From: Tahibacter amnicola
GTDB lineage: Bacteria > Pseudomonadota > Gammaproteobacteria > Xanthomonadales > Rhodanobacteraceae
Assembly: GCF_025398735.1 (NCBI RefSeq)
Contig: NZ_CP104694.1
Location: forward strand, 5,793,465 to 5,857,464
Direction: 5' to 3'
Length of the DNA stretch: 64,000 nucleotides
Each line of letters opens with the position of its first letter. The stretch's first letter is position 1. The position numbers were made by a program, and so were the translations under genes. The notes beneath the pieces are model-generated. The model had not been told where the DNA came from, searched no databases, and was given only the letters and a program-made list of their open reading frames with translations. Of this stretch, positions 25,978 through 34,913 are shown in pieces.

Positions 25978-27345
25978 ATGTCGAACTCCCTTGCCTCCTC
26001 CAACGCGGCCCTGGCCGCGCGTGATCTCGCCGTGGTCTGGCATCCCTGCACGCAGATGCACGACCACGAATCCCTGCCCATGCTGCCGATCGTGCACGCC
26101 GAGGGCGTCTGGCTGCAGGATGCGGACGGGCGTCGCTACCTGGACGCCGTCAGCTCCTGGTGGACGAATGTCTTCGGCCACCGCCATCCCCATATCGTCG
26201 CCGCGCTCAAGGACCAGCTCGACCGCCTCGACCACGTGATGCTGGCCGGTTTCACCCACCAACCGGCGCTGCACCTGGCCGAGGAGCTGGTACGCATCGC
26301 GCCGCCGGGCCTGAGCCGGGTCTTCTATGCGGACAACGGATCCAGCGCGGTTGAAGTGGCGCTGAAGATGAGCTTTCACTACTGGCGCAATAGCGGCCGC
26401 AGCGACAAGACCCGCTTCATTGCCCTGACCGGCAGTTATCACGGCGAAACGCTGGGCGCGCTTTCCGTGACGGACGTCGCACTGTATCGCAACACCTATG
26501 CACCGCTGCTGCTCGAACCGATACTGACCCCCTCACCCGACGCCTATGAGGGCGAGCCCGGCGCAACGCCCGCCGAAACGGCAACGCGGCGCCTGTCAGA
26601 CCTTCGCCGCATCCTCGAACGCCACGCCGACGAAACTTGCGCCGTCATCATCGAGCCGCTGGTGCAGTGCGCCGCCGGCATGCGGATGTACGACGCCAGC
26701 TACCTGACCGGCCTGCGCGCACTGTGCGATGAGTTCGGCGTCCACCTGATCGCCGACGAGATCGCCGTCGGCTTCGGACGCACCGGCACCTTGTTCGCTT
26801 GTGAACAAGGCGGCATCACACCGGATTTCCTCTGCCTGTCAAAGGGACTGACCGGCGGCACCCTGCCCCTGTCCGCCGTCGTGACGAACGAAACGATCTA
26901 CCACGCCTTCTACGCCGAATACCGCGCGGGCAAGGCATTCCTGCATTCGCACAGCTACACCGGCAATCCGCTGGCCTGCCGCGCGGCACTGGCAACCCTT
27001 GAGCTGTTTCGCGACGGCACCACGCTGGAGCGCAACCGCGGGCTCTCGGCCCACCTGGCTCGGGCGCTGGAGGTATTCCGGGATCACCCCAACGTGGCGG
27101 ACGTGCGCCAGACCGGCCTGATTGCCGCCGTCGAGCTGGTGCGCGACCGCCGCACGCGCGAGCCGTTCCCAGCTGCAGAACGCCGCGGGCTGCGCGTGTA
27201 CCGCGCCGGCCTCGAGCGAGGCATGGTGCTGCGTCCGCTAGGAAACATCGTGTATTTCATGCCACCGTATGTGATTACGCCCGCGGAAATCTCGCAGATG
27301 GTGGACGCCGCCGTCGCCGGGATCGCCTCCGCAGTGCGCGAGTGA
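25978..27345 (+). CDS. bioA: Adenosylmethionine-8-amino-7-oxononanoate aminotransferase BioA
   Basis: 455 aa from ATG 25978. A PLP-dependent class III aminotransferase with N-terminal 'VWHPCTQMHDHESLPML' and 'SSWWTNVFGHRHPHIVAALK', diagnostic for BioA, and PLP Lys289 in 'FLCLSKGLTGGTLPL'. It converts 7-keto-8-aminopelargonate to 7,8-diaminopelargonate in biotin synthesis using S-adenosylmethionine. Divergent from gspG with only 52 bp between start codons, so promoters must overlap. No other bio gene is in the window. Confidence 0.95.
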   Translation: MSNSLASSNAALAARDLAVVWHPCTQMHDHESLPMLPIVHAEGVWLQDADGRRYLDAVSSWWTNVFGHRHPHIVAALKDQLDRLDHVMLAGFTHQPALHLAEELVRIAPPGLSRVFYADNGSSAVEVALKMSFHYWRNSGRSDKTRFIALTGSYHGETLGALSVTDVALYRNTYAPLLLEPILTPSPDAYEGEPGATPAETATRRLSDLRRILERHADETCAVIIEPLVQCAAGMRMYDASYLTGLRALCDEFGVHLIADEIAVGFGRTGTLFACEQGGITPDFLCLSKGLTGGTLPLSAVVTNETIYHAFYAEYRAGKAFLHSHSYTGNPLACRAALATLELFRDGTTLERNRGLSAHLARALEVFRDHPNVADVRQTGLIAAVELVRDRRTREPFPAAERRGLRVYRAGLERGMVLRPLGNIVYFMPPYVITPAEISQMVDAAVAGIASAVRE

Positions 27346-27449
27346 CCGGTGCCGGTCGCGCCCCACCACTCGGGTGATCAGGTTCGCTGCGTCTATCCGA
27401 TAGGAATAGATGGCCTCTGTCGGCCCGTAGACTCCCACGACGAATCACC

Positions 27450-28202
27450 ATGAAACGAACGTTACAGCACCCCCTGCAGCGACGCGCGCTGGGCACAGCC
27501 TTCGCCGCATCCCAGCTGCTGGCCGGTGTCGCCCTGGCACAGGACTGCACCCGACCCGAAGGATTGGGTCCCGCCGTGTCATTCGGCGGTGGGTCCGCCG
27601 CCTGGATCGGGCCGGCCGGATCACCCTGCGACCTCAGCGCCGTGCTCGATGGCGCCTACAACTATCGCATGGGCGGGTTTGCGGCTGGCCAACTCCCGTC
27701 GGCGCAATCGCATTTCCGGGCGCGATTCCGCGTGGACACCAGTGGCTTGACCCAGCTGACCCAGGTGACCGACTCCACTGCACTGTTCACCCTGGTCGGC
27801 GCGGAAAACCAGCCGGCCGAGTGGAATGCGCGCTCCAGGCACCTGGCCTGGATCGGACTGGTGGGTCGTTTCTCGGCGACTGACCTCACCGTGTTCCTCG
27901 GTGATTCCAGCGGTTTGGCGAAACAGGTGCCTGTCAGCGGGCCTTTCGATCTCGCCGTCGAAGTCGCGGCCATTGAATCGGGCTATCTGAAGTTCTGGGT
28001 AAATGGCACCTATTCGGATCCACCGACCGCCCGGCTGCCCGAGCAGGGCTTTGTCGACCTGAGCGCATATGAGGGCATTGCCGGCTATGCGATCGGCAAC
28101 ATGGCGCCGGGAACGGGTTTCCTGCCGTCCCACGCGGGACAGCCGATCGTCATGCGCAACATCGACTTCAGCGAGCACCTGTTTGGAGACGGCTTCGAAT
28201 GA
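27450..28202 (+). CDS. Secreted protein of unknown function with C-terminal L-F-G-D-G-F-E tail
   Basis: 250 aa. Signal peptide about 1-31 ('FAASQLLAGVALAQDC'). The mature part looks beta-rich and resembles a lectin/LamG-like sandwich ('FDLAVEVAAIESGYLKFWVN'), but no family can be assigned. It ends LFGDGFE, matching the tail type of two other exported proteins here. The stop overlaps the next start codon (ATGA), so the two small secreted proteins are translationally coupled. Confidence 0.72.
   Translation: MKRTLQHPLQRRALGTAFAASQLLAGVALAQDCTRPEGLGPAVSFGGGSAAWIGPAGSPCDLSAVLDGAYNYRMGGFAAGQLPSAQSHFRARFRVDTSGLTQLTQVTDSTALFTLVGAENQPAEWNARSRHLAWIGLVGRFSATDLTVFLGDSSGLAKQVPVSGPFDLAVEVAAIESGYLKFWVNGTYSDPPTARLPEQGFVDLSAYEGIAGYAIGNMAPGTGFLPSHAGQPIVMRNIDFSEHLFGDGFE
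28179..28202 (+). other. C-terminal tail L-F-G-D-G-F-E
   Basis: The last seven codons of the 250-aa secreted protein. The form F-x-[DN]-G-F-[EQ] recurs at 12570-12593 and 57606-57629. Confidence 0.5.
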
Positions 28203-28609
28203 GCACCTACGCAACGTTCGCGGCAGCCATCGCACTGCTGGCAGCGTCTATGACCGCCACCACCGCGGCCAACGCGGAAACAATCTCCGGCGACCTGTGC
28301 GTGAACGCCGACTCTGTCCACCATCTGGAGGGGGGCGCCATTCCGCTGCCGGGCAAAGACGTCGTCGTGGCCATCGACCTCGTCCCGGGCGAACCGGTGT
28401 CCATCACGTTCTCCGCCCCCACGGGGCCCGACCCCATTCTTGCGGTCTGCCCGACGACATCGCCCGCGGTGGGGTGCATCGCCATCCAGGACGCCGTCCA
28501 TGACACGGGAGCGGAAACCATCACCAATCTCGCTGGCAACGGCCATTATTTTATTATTGCAGAAAGCGGCTTTTGCGGCCCTTTCCAGCTGACGATCGAC
28601 CGGCAGTGA
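28199..28609 (+). CDS. Small exported protein of unknown function
   Basis: 136 aa. Signal peptide about 1-26 ('LLAASMTATTAANAE'). The mature ~110 residues contain four Cys and a beta pattern ('VSITFSAPTGPDPILAVC') similar to PPC-type sandwich domains. Its ATG overlaps the preceding gene's stop by 4 bp. No enzymatic residues are evident. It is followed by the Fur-type promoter of the haem receptor. Confidence 0.65.
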   Translation: MSTYATFAAAIALLAASMTATTAANAETISGDLCVNADSVHHLEGGAIPLPGKDVVVAIDLVPGEPVSITFSAPTGPDPILAVCPTTSPAVGCIAIQDAVHDTGAETITNLAGNGHYFIIAESGFCGPFQLTIDRQ

Positions 28610-28634
28610 GCCCGCACGCATCGGGCGCATCCGC

Positions 28635-28666
28635 TTGACTCACCAATAAGAACGATTATCATTACC
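28635..28666 (+). promoter_or_regulatory. Sigma-70 promoter with overlapping Fur box for the haem receptor gene
   Basis: TTGACT (28635-28640), a 16-bp spacer, and TATCAT (28657-28662). The Fur-like 19-mer AAGAACGATTATCATTACC at 28648-28666 matches the GATAATGATAATCATTATC consensus at 14 of 19 positions and covers the -10. Iron-bound Fur would block polymerase. The hemP promoter has the same boxes and spacing. Confidence 0.75.
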
Positions 28667-28769
28667 ACTTCGTGAAGACGGGCGCCCGGCGCCCGCTTCC
28701 AGCCAGCCGGTACCGCCTGCGGTCCTGCGCCAGCGAACGTCGTCCACTACGTCCCGCTGCCAGGATTCC

Positions 28770-31013
28770 ATGCACTTTCGCCGTCTCGCTGTCGCCGTTG
28801 CCACGGCCTTGCCCTCACCCCTTGTCGTTGCGGTTACGGATGCGCCCACCGCGGCCGTGACGGAACTGGAGCGGATCGTCGTTTCCGCCACGCTGTACGG
28901 CCAGGCCGTGCGCGATATCGCGACGACCACCAGTGCGGTGTTGCGCGAGGAGATGGACCGGCGCCTGGTGCAGGATCTGCGTGATGCGCTGCGCTACGAA
29001 GCCGGCGTTTCGGTCATCGGCGGCGGTCGCTTCGGGATCGGTAGCGTTGCCGTGCGCGGACTGGACGGCAACCGCGTCCGCCTGGAAATTGACGGCGTGC
29101 GCCTGCCGGATGCGTTCGCCATTGGCAGCTTTTCCAGTGCCGGAAAGGATTTTGTCGACCCCGATACGCTCAAGCGTATCGAGGTTGTACGTGGCAGCGC
29201 CTCGGCACTGCACGGATCCGATGCCCTTGGCGGCATCGTCAGTTTTGTGACAAAGGATCCCGGTGACTATGTCGCCGGTGCCACGGACGGCACTCATTCT
29301 CACGTCAAGGCCAGCTACGACAGCGCCGACCGGCAAACCGTCGAAAGCGCGACCGTGGCACACCGCAGCGGCCGTCACGGATGGCTTGCGACAGTCAGTC
29401 ATCGGCAGGGCCATGAACTGGACAATCGCGGCGAGACCGACACGGCAGGTACCTCGCGAACGCGGGCCAATCCGCAGGACACCGACGGCGCCAGCGTTCT
29501 GGGCAAGTACGTATACGAAGGCAACCGGCATCGCGATCGCATCACGTTCGAAGGCGTGCAGCACACCGCGCGCACCGCGCTGCTCAACCAGCTCGGCGAA
29601 CGTAGCGTCGGCCCCTCGCGTGTCGACATTACCCGCCTGGATGGCGACGACCGGAAGCAGCGCGCACGCCTTTCCTGGCAGCAGGAGTGGCACTGGGACG
29701 CCACCTGGATCGACCGCCTCGACGCCCAGGTGTATTCGCAGATCAGTCGCACGCGCCAGGACACCTTTGAAGATCGCACCACCGTGGCAGGGCAGGACCG
29801 CGTGCGTCCGGTGCACCGTTTTCGCCGCTTTGATTTCGAGCAGCGCGAGCTGGGACTCACCCTCACGGCGTTCACGCAGATTCAGTCAGCGTCCGTGACG
29901 CACGCTCTGGCCTGGGGCGTGGACCTGGGCCAGGAGCGCATTCGCGAGCAGCGCGACGGGTTCCAGCTGGACCGCACCAGCGGCGTGGTCAGTCCCGTCG
30001 TGATGCCCGACATTTTTCCGGTACGCGATTTCCCGCTGAGTGATGTGCGACGGCGTGCGGCATTCGTGCAGGATGACATCGCCTTCGGCGATGGCCGCGT
30101 CCACCTGACGCCGGCGCTGCGCTATGACCACTACGCGATCTCGCCGCGGGCCGATGCGGTTTTCGCCCAGGACAACCCGGGCATCACGCCGGTCGGCCTC
30201 GACGCCGGCCGCGCCTCGCCGAAACTGGGCGCGCTGGTGTCACTGTCGCCGGCCTGGAAGATCTTCGGCCAGTATGCGGAAGGCTTCCGCGCACCGCCCT
30301 ACAACGACATCAATATCGGGTTCACCAACCTGGCGATGGGCTACATCGCCCTGCCCAACCGCGCACTCAAGCCCGAGTCCAGCCGCGGCATGGAAGTGGG
30401 TATCCGCGGTGATTTCACCTACGGCTACGCGGACCTGGCCACCTATCGCAATCGTTACCGCGACTTCATCGAATCGTTGCGCTATGTCGGAAACGACCCG
30501 GCCACCGGCCTGATGCAGTTCCAGTCGCAGAACCGTGGCCGCGTCGACATCCACGGCACCGAACTGCGCGCCGGTCTTTCACTCGACGCGTTCACCCCGG
30601 CGCTACGAAACTGGGAGCTGCGCAGCGCGCTGGCCTGGTCGCGCGGCAAGGATCGCCTGACGCGCGAACCACTCCTCAGCATCGAACCCGCCAAGGCCGT
30701 GATCGGACTGGTCTACGGCGGCGATCGCTGGGAATGGGAAACCAGTGCGACCCTCGCCGCCGCCAAGCGGCGTGTCGCTCCCACCGCCGCGTCGCCGACG
30801 CCGTTCCGTACACCGGGATGGTCGACCATCGACAGTTACGTCCGATACACACCGGTTGAGCGTCTGAGCCTGCACGCGGGTATCACGAATCTGGCCGACC
30901 GGCGCTACTGGTCGTGGAACGACGTTCGCGGCCTGCCCGCACACGCCACGATCGACCGCCTGAGTGCGCCCGGCCGCGCCTTCGCCGTGGGCGCGATGCT
31001 CACGCTGGATTGA
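28770..31013 (+). CDS. TonB-dependent haem/haemoglobin receptor
   Basis: 747 aa. Signal peptide about 1-22, TonB-box region 'ELERIVVSATL', plug domain ('LRYEAGVSVIGGG', 'VRLEIDGVRLPDAF', 'IEVVRGSASALHGSDALGG') and a 22-strand barrel. The 'YAEGFRAPPYNDINIGF' and 'NRALKPESS' stretches correspond to the FRAP/NPNL region of the haemoglobin/transferrin/lactoferrin receptor family. It imports haem or iron-protein ligand across the outer membrane. The Fur promoter upstream and the DUF6607 gene 24 bp downstream make an iron-starvation operon. Confidence 0.9.
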   Translation: MHFRRLAVAVATALPSPLVVAVTDAPTAAVTELERIVVSATLYGQAVRDIATTTSAVLREEMDRRLVQDLRDALRYEAGVSVIGGGRFGIGSVAVRGLDGNRVRLEIDGVRLPDAFAIGSFSSAGKDFVDPDTLKRIEVVRGSASALHGSDALGGIVSFVTKDPGDYVAGATDGTHSHVKASYDSADRQTVESATVAHRSGRHGWLATVSHRQGHELDNRGETDTAGTSRTRANPQDTDGASVLGKYVYEGNRHRDRITFEGVQHTARTALLNQLGERSVGPSRVDITRLDGDDRKQRARLSWQQEWHWDATWIDRLDAQVYSQISRTRQDTFEDRTTVAGQDRVRPVHRFRRFDFEQRELGLTLTAFTQIQSASVTHALAWGVDLGQERIREQRDGFQLDRTSGVVSPVVMPDIFPVRDFPLSDVRRRAAFVQDDIAFGDGRVHLTPALRYDHYAISPRADAVFAQDNPGITPVGLDAGRASPKLGALVSLSPAWKIFGQYAEGFRAPPYNDINIGFTNLAMGYIALPNRALKPESSRGMEVGIRGDFTYGYADLATYRNRYRDFIESLRYVGNDPATGLMQFQSQNRGRVDIHGTELRAGLSLDAFTPALRNWELRSALAWSRGKDRLTREPLLSIEPAKAVIGLVYGGDRWEWETSATLAAAKRRVAPTAASPTPFRTPGWSTIDSYVRYTPVERLSLHAGITNLADRRYWSWNDVRGLPAHATIDRLSAPGRAFAVGAMLTLD

Positions 31014-31037
31014 TCACGACAACTCCGGAAACCGCCC

Positions 31038-32102
31038 ATGCTGCCGACTGTCCGCCTCCTGACCCTCCTTGCCGCGCCGATGCTCGCCGTCGGCTGTGCC
31101 ACGACGGGCCACCGCTCCACCGGCGCCGCAAAGCAGAATGTCGCTGCCGCGGCGCCGACGGACTACGTCCGCCCCTGCCCCGTTCCGCCAGTCGATGCCA
31201 CATCGGCCTTCGAATGCGATCGGCGCAGCATCCTTGCCATGGCCGGCGAGTTTCGCGTCACCTTCGCCTTCGATGAATCACAGGCCCTGGCACCGGGCTA
31301 CGTCCCGCACGCCGCGCAACGCTCAGGCGGCACCGAGTGGGTGTTTGTCGTCGAAGACCAGGGCACGTCGATCGCGCTGCAGCACATTCTCGTGGTCGGT
31401 CCGGAACACACCGTCGTGAAGCATTGGCGGCAGGACTGGCGTTACCAGCCGGCGGATATCCTGCTGTTCCGCGGGCATGATCGTTTCGAGCGCGTAGCGG
31501 TCGATCCGGATCGCGCCAACGGCGCCTGGTCCCAGACGGTGTTCGAAGTCGACGACGCGCCGCGCTACGCTGGCATCGGCCGCTGGAGCCACGCAAACGG
31601 CGTGGACGCCTGGACGTCCGATTTCACCTGGCGTCCGCTGCCGCGTCGCGAGTACACCAAGCGCTCGGACTATCACGTGCTGGGCGCCATCAACCGCCAC
31701 ACGCTGACGCCACAGGGCTGGATGCACGAGCAGGACAACCTCAAACTGGTGCTGGCGGACGATGGCAGCACGCACGCACTGGTGCGCGAGGTGGGCGTGA
31801 ACACCTATTCGCGGGTGGACGACGTCGATTTCAGTGCCGGCAAAGCCTACTGGGAACGCACGGGTGAATTCTGGCGCACCGTGCGCCACTCCTGGCAGCG
31901 CGCTCTGGCGGCACCGGCCAGCGACATCGTCACCTCACTGGACGGCAAGCCACGATTCGAAGCACTGTTCGCGCTTGCGGAAAAGGTTGGTCCAGGCACG
32001 GCGGTATCCCAGGGCGACGTGGAACAGATCCTCGCACGCGCCATTCGTCCCTTGACTGCCGCTACCTCTGGTGCAGCAAGCGGTACGTCCGGCGGGAACT
32101 AG
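31038..32102 (+). CDS. DUF6607-family lipoprotein next to the haem receptor
   Basis: 354 aa. Lipobox at 'APMLAVGCATTG' (Cys about 20), no Asp at +2, so outer membrane is likely. The rest matches DUF6607 proteins as I know them: 'MAGEFRVTFAFDES', 'HWRQDWRYQPADILLF', 'SHANGVDAWTSDFTWRPLPR' and 'YHVLGAINRHTLTPQGWMHE'. The biochemical role is unknown. It starts 24 bp after the receptor gene and should share its Fur promoter, suggesting a role in haem or iron handling at the outer membrane. Confidence 0.78.
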   Translation: MLPTVRLLTLLAAPMLAVGCATTGHRSTGAAKQNVAAAAPTDYVRPCPVPPVDATSAFECDRRSILAMAGEFRVTFAFDESQALAPGYVPHAAQRSGGTEWVFVVEDQGTSIALQHILVVGPEHTVVKHWRQDWRYQPADILLFRGHDRFERVAVDPDRANGAWSQTVFEVDDAPRYAGIGRWSHANGVDAWTSDFTWRPLPRREYTKRSDYHVLGAINRHTLTPQGWMHEQDNLKLVLADDGSTHALVREVGVNTYSRVDDVDFSAGKAYWERTGEFWRTVRHSWQRALAAPASDIVTSLDGKPRFEALFALAEKVGPGTAVSQGDVEQILARAIRPLTAATSGAASGTSGGN

Positions 32103-32126
32103 CCGCTGCGCCTTGCACAGGCCGAT

Positions 32127-32150
32127 GCGGCGTCGCGACTACGACGCCGC
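32127..32150. terminator. 9-bp GC hairpin between convergent genes, no U tract
   Basis: GCGGCGTCG (32127-32135) pairs with CGACGCCGC (32142-32150) around CGACTA. It overlaps the stop codon of the minus-strand regulator and lies 25 bp after the DUF6607 stop. Confidence 0.45.
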
Positions 32151-33512
32151 CGAAATTCCCAGCTTCTCCAGACGCCGGTACAGCGCCTGTCGTGACAACC
32201 CCAGCTCCGCTGCTGCCTGGCTGATCACGCCGCGCGCGCGTCCAAGCGCCGCCTCGATGGCGGCGCGATCCGGTTCATCGACCGTGCGCTGCACAGGGCG
32301 CGCCGGACCGATACCCAGGTCAGCCGGTTGTACAATCCCCTCGCGGCACAGAATGCGGGCGCGCTGGATCGCATTCTTCAACTCGCGGACGTTGCCGGGC
32401 CAGCTGTGCGCCATCAGCGCATGACGGGACTCCTCCGACAGCCGCGCCTGCCCTTCCAGGAAATGCAGGGCCAGCGGGACGATGTCGTCCGGTCGTTCCT
32501 TGAGCGGCGGCAAGGACAGCTCGATGACATTGAGGCGATAGTAGAGGTCTTCCCGGAATCGCCCTTCGCGGATCATTGTGGACAGATCTGCATTTGTTGC
32601 ACTGAGCACACGCACCTTCACGGTGCGCGTGCGCCCGGAGCCCAGTCGCTCGAACTGGCCTGTTTCCAGTACGCGCAGCAACTTGATCTGGCCCGACAAC
32701 GGCAGATTGCCGATCTCGTCCAGGAACAGCGTGCCACCGTCGGCCATCTCGAACCGTCCTTCGCGCGCCTTGGTAGCACCGGTGTAGGCGCCCGCGTCGG
32801 CGCCGAAGAGCTCGGCTTCGATCAGCTCGTTGGGCAGCGCGCCGCAGTTCACCGCCACGAAAGGCCCACCCTTGACGCTGGAATTGGCGTGCACGATTTC
32901 CGCGATGCGTTCCTTGCCGGCGCCGTTGGGGCCGGTGATGAGTACGGGAAGATCGGCGCGGGCCACCTGGCAGGCGAGCTCGACGACACGCTCGGTGGCG
33001 CTGTCGGCGAAAACCAGATGACGCAGATCGAAACGCTGGCGCAGCGCCTCCTGGCTCTTGCTCCGGGCCCGCTTCAACCGCGTCACTTCACGCGTGGATT
33101 CGGCCAGCTCCAGAAGGTTTTCCACCGTGGCGACGAGCTTCTGGTCATCCCAGGGTTTGGCGAGGTAGTCAGCCGCGCCCGCCTTGACCAGCTCGACGGC
33201 GGTTTCCAGCCGCGTCCACGCGGTGAGCAGGATGACAGGCAGATCCGGGAAACGGGCGCGTATCGCACGGAACAGCACCACGCCCTCCTCGCCGGAGGTG
33301 GTGTCCTGGTGGAAGTTCATGTCGGCGATGACCAGATCCACGCTTTCGTGCTCAAGCAGTGCCAGGCCTTCGTCGGGTGACACGGCCGAAACGGTCCGGA
33401 TTTCGTTCAAGGACAGCAGGATTTCCAGGGCCGTAGCCACGGACGGATTGTCGTCAATCACCAGGACGGTGCGCATGGACTCGCGATCGGTCAGAGGAGG
33501 TGGCTGGCGCAT
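32139..33512 (-). CDS. NtrC-type sigma-54-dependent response regulator
   Basis: 457 aa from ATG 33512; an ATG at 33476 giving 445 aa is equally possible. REC domain with Asp64 in 'DLVIADMNF' and Lys in 'DYLAKPWDD'. AAA+ domain with Walker A 'GPNGAGKE', the sigma-54 contact loop as 'GAYTGA', and '[18 protein letters not shown]'. C-terminal Fis-type helix-turn-helix ('[20 protein letters not shown]'). No kinase gene is adjacent. It ends the minus-strand run behind the MacB-like exporter, 158 bp downstream of it, so it probably regulates or is linked to that exporter. Confidence 0.92.
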   Translation of the reverse strand: MRQPPPLTDRESMRTVLVIDDNPSVATALEILLSLNEIRTVSAVSPDEGLALLEHESVDLVIADMNFHQDTTSGEEGVVLFRAIRARFPDLPVILLTAWTRLETAVELVKAGAADYLAKPWDDQKLVATVENLLELAESTREVTRLKRARSKSQEALRQRFDLRHLVFADSATERVVELACQVARADLPVLITGPNGAGKERIAEIVHANSSVKGGPFVAVNCGALPNELIEAELFGADAGAYTGATKAREGRFEMADGGTLFLDEIGNLPLSGQIKLLRVLETGQFERLGSGRTRTVKVRVLSATNADLSTMIREGRFREDLYYRLNVIELSLPPLKERPDDIVPLALHFLEGQARLSEESRHALMAHSWPGNVRELKNAIQRARILCREGIVQPADLGIGPARPVQRTVDEPDRAAIEAALGRARGVISQAAAELGLSRQALYRRLEKLGISAAS

Positions 33513-33639
33513 AGGCTGCATTGGATGCAGCGATGCGCAGTTTGGTTGCGCGGGAGAGTAGCGGTTATTGCCGATGACGGAAACCTGTGCCGGCAACCGT
33601 TGCAGCCCGGACACGCGCAGGGTCCGGGCCGCGGAAGTG

Positions 33640-33663
33640 GCGCTCCGGCGGATGCCGGAGCGC
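33640..33663. terminator. Perfect 10-bp GC hairpin after the exporter operon, no U tract
   Basis: GCGCTCCGGC (33640-33649) and GCCGGAGCGC (33654-33663) with a GGAT loop, seven bases beyond the permease stop on the minus strand. Confidence 0.45.
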
Positions 33664-33669
33664 GGTCAA

Positions 33670-34905
33670 TCACACGCTGCGGGTAGCTACCGCCGGCGGC
33701 ACGCGGGACGCGCGCGTGGCCGGACCGAGCACGGCCAGCTGCCCCAGCACCCACATCGACAACACGCCGACCAGCAAATACGCCATCGGCAGCACCTGGC
33801 CTTCGTTGGTGGTCATCAACCAGTAGTTGAAGCCGTAGGTCAGCAGGGATCCCAGGATCAGGCCCAGGGTGGTGATGATGAAGTTCTCGGTCAGGAAGTA
33901 GCGCAGGATGGCGCCGCGGGTTGCGCCCAGGGCGCGGCGCGTGCCGATCTGCTTGGTGCGCTGCGTGACCCAGAAGCTCGCCATGCCGACGATGCCCAGC
34001 GCGGTGATGGTCAGCAGCGAGGTGATGACGCCCAGCAGGATGATGGTCATGGAGCGATCTTCCCGGTAGCCGTCACCGCGGATCTCTTCCATTGTCTTGG
34101 CATCGCGCACGATACGGCTCTTGTTGCTCTCGATCATCTTGGCCTCGACCAGCTTCAGCACTTCGTTGCGGCGGCCCGGCTCGGCGCGGATCATGTAGCG
34201 CGACATGTTGCCGAAGGGCGCCAGCTGCGGAACGATCAGCGAGTACTCCACGCGATTGGAATCGTTCAGGCGTCCCGGGCCGATGTTCGGCCACGGCACC
34301 TGCAGCCGTTCGACGATGCCGATCACCGTCATCGGCGGCTGGTTTTCATCCAGCCACAACTGCTTGCCGACCGGGTCCTGCCCCGGCCACAGCTTCTCGG
34401 CCTGCGCCTTGGTCATGAGAACACTGGACGGCCAGGTCACTGAACGCTCGCCGCGGAAGGTGATTTCCTCCGGGCGGAAGTTACGGCCGGCGACCAGTTT
34501 CGTACCAAACGCGGATACTGCGTGCTCGTCACCGAAGTAGATCGCGGTGAAACCCACGGACTGCTTCTGCTCCGGCGACGTGCGCACGCCCTCGGACCAG
34601 CCACTGTTGGACAACGGTGCGGTATTCGTCGGCGCCGCGGCGGCGACGCCCGGCAGGTTGCGAAGCATGGCCACGTCGTCCTTGATGGCAGTTTCCACAT
34701 TGTAGGCTGTGCCGAAGCCCATGCTGGTGATCATGAACGTGTCGGTTTCGTTCATGCCGGAGGGACGGCCCATCTTCTCCAGGCGCTGGTTGATGATGAA
34801 CAGCGAGTTGCAGACGATCGCCAGGGTCAGCGCGATCTGCACGCCGATCAGGATCAAAGCGACCTTGCTGCGCATCAGGGCGGAAAGAATCGGACGGATT
34901 TCCAT
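33670..34905 (-). CDS. MacB/FtsX-type ABC transporter permease (second subunit)
   Basis: 411 aa from ATG 34905 with GAGGAA upstream; sequence further upstream in this frame lies inside the other permease gene. One N-terminal membrane segment ('VALILIGVQIALTLAIVCNS'), a large periplasmic MacB-like domain, and three C-terminal segments with the FtsX signature 'RTKQIGTRRALGATRGAIL'. Starts nine bases after the first permease gene. The pair would make a heterodimeric mechanotransmission ABC exporter core. Confidence 0.9.
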   Translation of the reverse strand: MEIRPILSALMRSKVALILIGVQIALTLAIVCNSLFIINQRLEKMGRPSGMNETDTFMITSMGFGTAYNVETAIKDDVAMLRNLPGVAAAAPTNTAPLSNSGWSEGVRTSPEQKQSVGFTAIYFGDEHAVSAFGTKLVAGRNFRPEEITFRGERSVTWPSSVLMTKAQAEKLWPGQDPVGKQLWLDENQPPMTVIGIVERLQVPWPNIGPGRLNDSNRVEYSLIVPQLAPFGNMSRYMIRAEPGRRNEVLKLVEAKMIESNKSRIVRDAKTMEEIRGDGYREDRSMTIILLGVITSLLTITALGIVGMASFWVTQRTKQIGTRRALGATRGAILRYFLTENFIITTLGLILGSLLTYGFNYWLMTTNEGQVLPMAYLLVGVLSMWVLGQLAVLGPATRASRVPPAVATRSV

Positions 34906-34913
34906 GACGTTCC

